From: an uncultured Eubacteriales bacterium
GTDB taxonomy: Bacteria > Bacillota > Clostridia > Christensenellales > Pumilibacteraceae
Direction of reading: 5' to 3'
Assembly: GCA_900543755.1 (NCBI GenBank)
Contig: UQSP01000018.1
Coordinates: 1 to 33,250 of the forward strand
DNA: 33,250 bases
In this document: piece by piece, positions 23,767 through 29,818 of the stretch
How the letters are laid out: every line of letters begins with the position of its first letter
How positions within the stretch are numbered: the stretch's first letter is position 1
The notes under the pieces: model-generated
Databases searched by the model: none
What the model saw: the letters and a program-made list of their open reading frames with translations, nothing else
Told to the model about the DNA's origin: nothing
Translations under genes and position numbers: made by a program

Positions 23767-23794
23767 TTTATATACTGTCTGAAATAAAAAACAA
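23767..23794 (-). promoter_or_regulatory. Possible promoter of the deacetylase gene
   Basis: The minus strand carries TTGTTT (23789-23794), 16 bases, then TATAAA (23767-23772). The predicted start is about 18-20 bases before the ATG. A CATACT box 6 bases before the ATG is an alternative, leaderless-type -10 but has no good -35. Confidence 0.42.
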
Positions 23795-23888
23795 ATTGCT
23801 TTTTTACTTACTGTTTTTTCCGTATTGATTCATGTTTTTTCTTAAACAACGGATTGTAATCTTAAAGACGACTTTTCCGCGGCTTTTA

Positions 23889-23921
23889 AAATAAAAAACC
23901 GCCGCTTAATAACGACGGTTT
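23889..23921 (-). terminator. Intrinsic terminator of the hydrogenase operon
   Basis: A 9-bp stem (AAACCGTCG/CGGCGGTTT on the minus strand, one U-G wobble) with an 8-base loop is followed by TTTTTTATTTT. It lies about 90 bases after the last hydrogenase gene. The remaining gap to the deacetylase (23742-23888) is AT-rich and shows only the candidate promoter. Confidence 0.82.
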
Positions 23922-24009
23922 AAAAACGATTTTTTACGCTTGTTTTTTATGAAAATATTAAACTGACGCTTAAAAGAATCCGAATAATACAAATCCGGTC
24001 CTTAAAAAA

Positions 24010-25455
24010 TTATTTTGACTCTTCGTCGCCCTCGTAAAGTTTATACAGCTTGACGGAGTTTTCAATCGTCTTTTCCTTGGCTTCGGCGCCGTACTTATCG
24101 ACGTCCTGTATGTTTTTGGGTCCGTGGTTAAGACAAAGCGCACCGTTAATGCAGCCGCCGTCGCACGCCATACCTTCGAAGAAATTGTATACGGATTTAT
24201 TGAACTTAAGTTTGGTAAGCTCCATTTTGCACTCTTCGATGCCGTTCATATATACGGGACGGATGTCGGTGATACCCATGTCCGCGCCCACGTCCTTGAT
24301 GCCCTGCGCGATTCCGCCGCACTTTGCGAAGATTCTGCCGTAGAAAGACGCATTGTCAAGCGGCGTATCCTCAAGCGAAGTAATGTCCACCTCGCGCGCG
24401 TCGAAGAATGCCTGAAGCTCCTCAAAAGACAGAACGTTATCGATGGCGCCGCCCGTTTTTTCCAGACGGTACTCCAGCTTTTTGGAGGTGCAGGGTCCGA
24501 TAAATACGATTTTTGCAGTCGGGTCGCTTGCTTTAATGAGTTTCGCCGCCTCCACCATGGGCGAGGGATTGTGGGAAATATACTTGGCAAGCGTGGGAAA
24601 ATTCTTTTCGATAAACATGACGAACGACGGACAGCAAGAGGTAGTCAGCATACCTTTTTCCTTGAATTCGTTTGCCTCGTGCCAAAGAGTTATGTCCGCG
24701 CCGAGAGCCGCCTCCACCACCTGATGGAAGCCCAGTTTCTTGATGCCGGTGACGACCTGCTCGATACGGGCGTACTTAAACTGGCTGACGATTGCGGGGG
24801 CGATAACGGCGTAAACCTTGTAGTTTTTGTTGTTGTCCGATTTTTTGAGAATATCAATGGTTTCAAGCACCAGCGACTTATCCGAAATAGCGCCGAACGG
24901 GCACTGGTAAACGCACGCTCCGCAGGCGATGCATTTATTGTTGTCGATAAGCGCCTTTTTGTTTTCGTCCATGGAAATAGCGCCCACTTTGCAGCTTGCC
25001 ACGCACGGACGGTGCTGTTGGATTATCGCGCCGTAAGGGCAAGCCTTAGTGCATTTGCCGCACTCGATGCACTTTTCCTTATCGACGACCGCGTGTTTGT
25101 CCACAATGGTAATTGCGTTTTTGGGGCAAACGTTCTGACAGCGGTGCACAATGCAGCCTCTGCAGGCGGGAGTGACGAAAATTCCGTCAATGGGACACTC
25201 GTCGCAGGCGATGTCGATCACCTCGACCACGTTGGGATTGCTTTTATCCCCGCCGAGAGCAAGCTTGATGCGCTCCTGCAGGATAGCGCGCTCCTTGTAA
25301 ATGCAGCAGCGCATACTTGCTTTGGGGCCGGGAACGATTTTCTTGGGAATATCGGTATAAATTCCCGACATGTCCTCCGAGTACGCGCATTTTATAATTT
25401 CCTTTAATACCTCGTATTTAAGTTCCTGAACTTTTGTGTCGAATACTTTTTCCAT
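24010..25455 (-). CDS. Monomeric [FeFe] hydrogenase, group-B-like
   Basis: This 481-residue protein should reduce protons or oxidise H2 in the cytosol. The Cys-rich N-terminal half has two ferredoxin-type 4Fe-4S sets (CIECGKCTKACP at about 129-140 and CIACGACVYQCP at 175-186) plus extra Cys clusters (CDEC, CRGCIVHRC). The H-cluster domain keeps all ligands: TTSCCPSF (271-278), GPCTSKKLE (320-328) and EGMACDGGCINGALC (427-441). The Phe after CCPS, GPC in place of MPC, and the N-terminal layout fit group B rather than group A. I start at ATG 25455, with GAGG 6 bases upstream, rather than TTG 25467. It follows the phosphatase by 8 bases. Maturases HydE, HydF and HydG are not in the window. Confidence 0.93.
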   Translation of the reverse strand: MEKVFDTKVQELKYEVLKEIIKCAYSEDMSGIYTDIPKKIVPGPKASMRCCIYKERAILQERIKLALGGDKSNPNVVEVIDIACDECPIDGIFVTPACRGCIVHRCQNVCPKNAITIVDKHAVVDKEKCIECGKCTKACPYGAIIQQHRPCVASCKVGAISMDENKKALIDNNKCIACGACVYQCPFGAISDKSLVLETIDILKKSDNNKNYKVYAVIAPAIVSQFKYARIEQVVTGIKKLGFHQVVEAALGADITLWHEANEFKEKGMLTTSCCPSFVMFIEKNFPTLAKYISHNPSPMVEAAKLIKASDPTAKIVFIGPCTSKKLEYRLEKTGGAIDNVLSFEELQAFFDAREVDITSLEDTPLDNASFYGRIFAKCGGIAQGIKDVGADMGITDIRPVYMNGIEECKMELTKLKFNKSVYNFFEGMACDGGCINGALCLNHGPKNIQDVDKYGAEAKEKTIENSVKLYKLYEGDEESK

Positions 25456-25463
25456 ATATTTCC

Positions 25464-26630
25464 TCAATCGTAATTTACGATAACTTTTTTGCCCATAAGC
25501 GAAAGATTTTTGGACAGCGTTTCCACTAGTTTAAGTTTCATGGTGGTGTCTATCGGCAAGCCCTGATGCGCTACGTTTACGCTTTGACCGACGAAAAACG
25601 TGACAAAGGTTGCCTCCTCGAAAAGCAGTTGGGCAAGCATACCCGCACCGTCTTTGGCTTTTGTGAACTCCTTGGGAGAAAGGTCGGACGTTGACAGATA
25701 TTTGTAACTTAACTCGCACAGTCTGCGCAGAGTAATGACTCCTTCGGTGGTAAGGTCTATGCCGTCGATGTAACCTATCGGCGGAATGTCCTTGTCTATA
25801 AAGTCCAGAGATGTTGTAACTTCCGTCTTAAGATACCTTGCCACAATCTGGGAGCTTGTGCCGCCGCAGACGATTTTTTTGTCGCAATCCGATAAAAAGC
25901 GCGCGACGTAAAAGTCGTCCTTGCTTTTGTCGAGAGGCGGTCCCACCATAAGGTTTATTTTCAGTTCCTCCCTGACTCTTACGGCGGCGACAGTGGTATC
26001 GTCGCCCGGCTCTCCGATGTAAAAGTCGTTGCACGCCGAAGCAAGCAGCCACGCGATACAGCGCGCGCTCATGCCTTTTTTTACGTTTTTGTCGAGGAAC
26101 TGTTTGATTTCGTCGCGCTGCCAGCCGAAGTTAAGCAACATTCCTATTCCGGCGTGAATGGTCCCGTCGCTCATGACCAGCAAAACGTCGTCTTTTTCAA
26201 GGTTTAAATCCGTTTTATATACGGCTTTCCCGAGTATTTCCAGCTTTTCGCGCGGAAGGTCGCTGCACTTTCCTTCGTGCATGTAAATAGCTTCGGGGTT
26301 GTCAAACTCGAACAAATATCCTTTACCCGAAGAGTTGATGTGTATAACCGAAAAGGTGGAATAAGCAAGTCCCCTTTCCTTACACACGGGCAAAGACTGG
26401 ATTATGGTTTCGATACATTCGTAAATGTCGATGTCGTTTGAAACCATTGTGCACAAAATTTTAGAAGTAAGCGTGGACAAAATGTTGGCTTTTACGCCGC
26501 TGCCCATTCCGTCCGCAAGCACCAGCGTGGTATAGCCGTCTGAAGACGTGACCGACTCGACTTTATCGCCGCACAGTTCCTCGCCCTTTTTGTTAAGCGA
26601 GGTATATCCGCTTTCGAGAACAAGCGCCAT
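25464..26630 (-). CDS. SpoIIE/PP2C-family protein phosphatase with extra C-terminal domain
   Basis: The first ~220 residues of this 388-residue protein form a PP2C-type Ser/Thr phosphatase. LADGMGSG (38-45), SDGTIHAGIG (154-163) and GDDTTVA (209-215) hold the metal-binding Asp residues. There is no TM segment and no N-terminal sensor. About 165 further residues (from about 221), including MVGPPLDKSKDD and CGGTSSQIVARYL, do not match a domain I know. The ATG overlaps the sensory hydrogenase stop by one base (TAATG), so the two are translated together. This fits the published pattern of sensory [FeFe] hydrogenases paired with a phosphatase. Its phosphoprotein target is unknown. Confidence 0.92.
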   Translation of the reverse strand: MALVLESGYTSLNKKGEELCGDKVESVTSSDGYTTLVLADGMGSGVKANILSTLTSKILCTMVSNDIDIYECIETIIQSLPVCKERGLAYSTFSVIHINSSGKGYLFEFDNPEAIYMHEGKCSDLPREKLEILGKAVYKTDLNLEKDDVLLVMSDGTIHAGIGMLLNFGWQRDEIKQFLDKNVKKGMSARCIAWLLASACNDFYIGEPGDDTTVAAVRVREELKINLMVGPPLDKSKDDFYVARFLSDCDKKIVCGGTSSQIVARYLKTEVTTSLDFIDKDIPPIGYIDGIDLTTEGVITLRRLCELSYKYLSTSDLSPKEFTKAKDGAGMLAQLLFEEATFVTFFVGQSVNVAHQGLPIDTTMKLKLVETLSKNLSLMGKKVIVNYD

Positions 26631-28357
26631 TACTTTTTGTCTCCGTTTTCTTTAATTCCGCCGTTTTCGGCAAGCGTCTTTTTAAGCTTGAGAAGCGCCA
26701 CCTTGGTTTCGGCGGTCGTTTCGCCCAGAAGCGAAGCTATTTCCTGAGCGACGCGCATCTGTTTCTTTATAACCTCGTCGGTGGTCTCAAGCGTCTTTTC
26801 GGTAAGGGCGCGCAGCTGGTTGTCGTTTTCCACCTCGGAAGAAATGTCTTTCATTATTCCGAAATAAACGTTGTGGTCCTTGAGCGCGGTCACGGAAAGC
26901 TCGACGTATTTACCCGTTTTGTCAATCTGCAATTCTGCGGTATGAACCTGATTTCCGCTTTGAGCCGCCACAATGAATTCTGTCGGATTAAACCAGTCGA
27001 AAGCGTTTTCGCCCTTCAGCGAAACCTGTCCGTCTATGCCGTAAAGTTCGCGCGCCTTTGCGTTGATATCGAGTATGCGATAATCGCCGTCAAGCAGAAC
27101 TATGCCGTTGGGACTGTTGTGTATGATTTCGTAGCTCATGGTTTCGGCACGCTCGCGCATATAGGGCAAACACATTTCCACATCGGCATAACCGTTGGCA
27201 ACCGCCCACGCTTTTTCGCGGCAGGTCGAATATCCGCAAGCACCGCAGTTAAGCTCGTCTTCGGGCTTGAACTTGTTGGTCATTTTCAGAATTTTTTCGA
27301 TTTCGTATTCCGAAACGGGTCTTCCGCCCTCTTTTATGGGCGAATACACCGCCGAAATATCCACGCCTTTATAGTCGACGTGCGCGCTTTCCTTGCCCGA
27401 AAGCGATTTGCCGGCATAATGCCTTATCGCCGCGGTGGAACGTATCGCGTCGTTTTCCTCCAAAGTGGAACAAGGGCCGTTTACGCAAGCGAACTCGCAG
27501 GCGTTGAGCTCCAGGAAAAAGCCGTTTAACGAACCGATGTCCTCCAGCACTTCCCTGCAACGCTTTACTCCGTCCACGCTTAAATATTCGTAACCGTCCG
27601 TAAACGAGTCGAATGATTTGATTATACCGCGGTTAATGGGGTAAAATTTAGCCTTATTTGCAGCGGCTTCCTCTTCAGAAATATGTTCGGGAGCAACGGA
27701 AGCAAGGTCGATTCCCTTTTCGGACAGCATCGTTTTAAGCTCCTCAAAAGTGAGTACGCCGTCAACCACGCCGCTTTCGTCCGCCTCGCGTTTTTTTGCG
27801 ATACACGGACCTATAAACACCACTTTAGCATGCGGCGCGCGCTTTTTTATAAGCTTTGCGTGCGCTACCATGGGCGAATCCACGGGCGCGAGAAACTCTA
27901 TTGCCTCGGGATAATACTCCCTGACCATACGCACTATCGAAGGGCACGCCGTGGTTATAAGGTTTTTGTATTTGCCGCTTTTCAAAAGCGCGTCGTATTC
28001 GGCCGTGACGCAGTTTGCGCCTATTGCGGTTTCTTCCGCTTCTGAAAATCCTAACTGTTTAAGCGCGGCGCGCATGACGTCGAAATTGTCAACGGAAAAA
28101 CTGGAAACGAAAGACGGCGCAAGCGAAACTATTACTTCAGCGTCCGACGAAAGCAGTCTTTTTACCGTATCCAAGCCGCTGTGGACGCGTTTGGCGTTTT
28201 GCGGACAGACGTTTACGCAATGCCCGCAAAGTATGCAGCGGTCCTCTATGACGCGAGCCTGACCCGACTCTACCCTTATGGCTTTGACGGGACAGTTCCT
28301 AAGGCATCTGTAACAGTTTTTACAGTCCGCTTTGTTAAAATCAAGATATTCTGACAT
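26630..28357 (-). CDS. Sensory-type [FeFe] hydrogenase with PAS domain (HydS-like)
   Basis: Domains of this 575-residue protein in order are: two 4Fe-4S sets (CKNCYRCLRNC at 12-22; CILCGHCVNVC at 41-51); a hydrogenase H-cluster domain (about 75-300); a four-Cys Fe-S motif (Cys371, 374, 379 and 396); a PAS domain (about 405-505, SPNGIVLLDGDYRILDINA); and a C-terminal coiled coil. The H-cluster Cys ligands remain: Cys138 in TTACPS, Cys185 in IGPCIAKK, and Cys287 and Cys291. However, the proton-relay Cys of TSCCP is Ala137, the usual Met of ExMxC is Asn285, and GG before the last Cys is FA. A low-activity H2 or redox sensor is therefore likely. It is coupled to the phosphatase gene by a one-base overlap. 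Confidence 0.93.
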   Translation of the reverse strand: MSEYLDFNKADCKNCYRCLRNCPVKAIRVESGQARVIEDRCILCGHCVNVCPQNAKRVHSGLDTVKRLLSSDAEVIVSLAPSFVSSFSVDNFDVMRAALKQLGFSEAEETAIGANCVTAEYDALLKSGKYKNLITTACPSIVRMVREYYPEAIEFLAPVDSPMVAHAKLIKKRAPHAKVVFIGPCIAKKREADESGVVDGVLTFEELKTMLSEKGIDLASVAPEHISEEEAAANKAKFYPINRGIIKSFDSFTDGYEYLSVDGVKRCREVLEDIGSLNGFFLELNACEFACVNGPCSTLEENDAIRSTAAIRHYAGKSLSGKESAHVDYKGVDISAVYSPIKEGGRPVSEYEIEKILKMTNKFKPEDELNCGACGYSTCREKAWAVANGYADVEMCLPYMRERAETMSYEIIHNSPNGIVLLDGDYRILDINAKARELYGIDGQVSLKGENAFDWFNPTEFIVAAQSGNQVHTAELQIDKTGKYVELSVTALKDHNVYFGIMKDISSEVENDNQLRALTEKTLETTDEVIKKQMRVAQEIASLLGETTAETKVALLKLKKTLAENGGIKENGDKK

Positions 28358-28482
28358 TTTTATTCCTTACCTCTTGTCGCAATCGGTGCGTTTGGTCTTT
28401 CCGACAATATTTACTGAAATCGTAAAAGTTGATTAATATGTTTTTTTACAAATTAAAAAACAATCCCGGCTTTTACAAAATA

Positions 28483-28728
28483 TTAACGGACGCGCGGCAA
28501 TATTTTTTCTATGAACACAGTCCTGGCGTTTTCCGCAGAAAGGCCCTCGAGATACTCGTCGTCGACTTTTGCGCTTACTCCGGTAGAACAACGTCCCAGA
28601 CAAAAGCTTGCCTGAAGATTGATTTCCTTTTCAAGACCGTATTCGGCAATAACTTTTTTAAGTTCCTCGATAACGGCGTAAGAACCTTTAAGATGGCAGG
28701 AGCTGCCCACGCAAACTTTTAAAGTCAT
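28483..28728 (-). CDS. Thioredoxin-like [2Fe-2S] protein, second of a tandem pair
   Basis: This 81-residue protein equals the C-terminal ferredoxin domain of NuoE/HydC. The cluster ligands are CVGSSC (Cys6 and Cys11) and FCLGRC (Cys43 and Cys47). Such proteins carry single electrons. It starts within the stop of its twin (ATGA, 28725-28728), so the two are made together. The pair differs in most residues outside the ligands. A 125-base gap then leads to the sensory hydrogenase gene. No NuoF/HydB-type flavoprotein is in the window, so this is not a standard electron-bifurcating HydABC set. Confidence 0.92.
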   Translation of the reverse strand: MTLKVCVGSSCHLKGSYAVIEELKKVIAEYGLEKEINLQASFCLGRCSTGVSAKVDDEYLEGLSAENARTVFIEKILPRVR

Positions 28729-28973
28729 ACGGTTATTCTCCTTTCCACTTCCTTTTCAAAAAATTTCTTTGCAGACTGGGGGTCGACGGAAAAGAGTTCT
28801 CCGTCCACGGTGACGCACACGCCTTCGGTACACTTACCGATACAGAATTTACCCGCAAGCTCCACTTTATCCCCGAGATTTTTTTCCTTAATGCGATCGC
28901 GGAAGATGTCAAGCACCTGACCCGCGCCTTTTACATGGCAGGAACTACCTATACAGATTTCTACTTTTACCAT
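28725..28973 (-). CDS. Thioredoxin-like [2Fe-2S] protein, first of a tandem pair
   Basis: This 82-residue NuoE-type ferredoxin has ligands CIGSSC (Cys7 and Cys12) and FCIGKC (about Cys44 and Cys48), followed by a CTEGVCVTVDGELF strand pair. AAGGAG lies 7 bases before the ATG. It may pass electrons between hydrogenase-type proteins and an unknown partner. It follows the kinase gene after an 84-base gap that holds a stable hairpin. Confidence 0.92.
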   Translation of the reverse strand: MVKVEICIGSSCHVKGAGQVLDIFRDRIKEKNLGDKVELAGKFCIGKCTEGVCVTVDGELFSVDPQSAKKFFEKEVERRITV

Positions 28974-29009
28974 TTTTCCTCTCCTTTTTTCACTTTTTCA
29001 TAAGGCGAA

Positions 29010-29041
29010 TTCCGCGGCAAAAAAAACTCTCTGCCGCGGAA
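29010..29041 (-). other. Stable hairpin between the kinase and ferredoxin genes
   Basis: A perfect 10-bp stem TTCCGCGGCA/TGCCGCGGAA encloses a 12-base loop. On the minus strand the T-run is inside the loop and not after the stem, so it is not a normal terminator. It could be an attenuator, RNase processing site or mRNA stabiliser that sets different levels for adhE-kinase and for the ferredoxin-hydrogenase genes. Confidence 0.6.
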
Positions 29042-29057
29042 AACCTTGTATTGATTT

Positions 29058-29804
29058 TTACTCGTAATCGACAACGTTTACCCAGTGCAAGAGGAACTCG
29101 CGCTCCTGCGGTTTACCCTTGACAAGCTGGGAAGCCGCAACGATGGGTATCCACTTCTGGACGTATTGTTTTGCAGTGTCGGACAAACGGCAGAACTTGT
29201 CGAGATAGCTTTCCGCGCCGCTGATGTCGCCCGCAAGCCAGAACAGAAGATACGTCCTTGCCGCGTCCGCCGAAGCGTTACCCTGCGTGGCGTGCGACCA
29301 GTCGATGATGTAATCGCCGTCGGACGCAACGATTATATTGCTGGGGTTGAAATCCCCGTGGCAAAGCTTGGTGTGCTTGGGCATACCTTCAAGACGGGTA
29401 TGAAGCTCGTACCTTGTGGTGGCGTCAAGACCCGTTTCGGAAATCTTGCGGTTCATTTTGTCCTTCAGCTTATTGAGAAGCGGTACTTTCTTTTCATGCA
29501 TTTCAAGCTGAAGACGAACAAAACGCTCGAGATAAACGTCCTTGTTGTCGGGCTCTTCCTCCATAAGGCGGGCAAGGGTCTTACCCTCGATAAAGTCGGT
29601 GACTATCGCCCATTTTCCTTCGATTTTGGTGACTTCGCGCACCTTGGGCACGAAAAGACCGGTGTCTTCAACGCGCGCCTGATTAAGCGCCTCGTTGAGA
29701 ATATCGGCTTTAGAAAAGCCCTCGTCGAAAACCTTGATTGCGCAGTCGCCGTCACGGTAAACCGTTTTGGAATTTCTTATTGCGATGATTTTGTCGAGTT
29801 TCAT
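29058..29804 (-). CDS. Aminoglycoside-phosphotransferase-fold kinase, substrate unknown
   Basis: This 248-residue protein belongs to the APH/choline-kinase superfamily. The catalytic loop is LCHGDFNPSNII (His149, Asp151, Asn156) and the metal-binding site is IIDWSHA (Asp168), both intact. The N-lobe ATP site is less clear (ALVTDF-like hinge, VTDFIEGKTLARL at about 68-80). Such enzymes phosphorylate small hydroxylated molecules, and a few act on proteins. AGGAGG overlaps the adhE stop 14 bases upstream, so it is cotranscribed with adhE. A resistance role seems unlikely in this metabolic setting; a metabolic or regulatory role is inferred. Confidence 0.85.
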   Translation of the reverse strand: MKLDKIIAIRNSKTVYRDGDCAIKVFDEGFSKADILNEALNQARVEDTGLFVPKVREVTKIEGKWAIVTDFIEGKTLARLMEEEPDNKDVYLERFVRLQLEMHEKKVPLLNKLKDKMNRKISETGLDATTRYELHTRLEGMPKHTKLCHGDFNPSNIIVASDGDYIIDWSHATQGNASADAARTYLLFWLAGDISGAESYLDKFCRLSDTAKQYVQKWIPIVAASQLVKGKPQEREFLLHWVNVVDYE

Positions 29805-29818
29805 GGTTTGTTTCCTCC

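Noticed and set aside
24124..25407. A 427-codon plus-strand frame opposite the [FeFe] hydrogenase
   Set aside because: It is an antisense shadow of a gene with clear H-cluster motifs. It has no ribosome site or domain signal.
28358..28482. Possible Rex box or promoter in the gap before the sensory hydrogenase
   Set aside because: TTGTTTTTTAATTTGTAA has five mismatches to the Rex consensus, and the best -35/-10 pair has a 19-base spacer. I could not support either.
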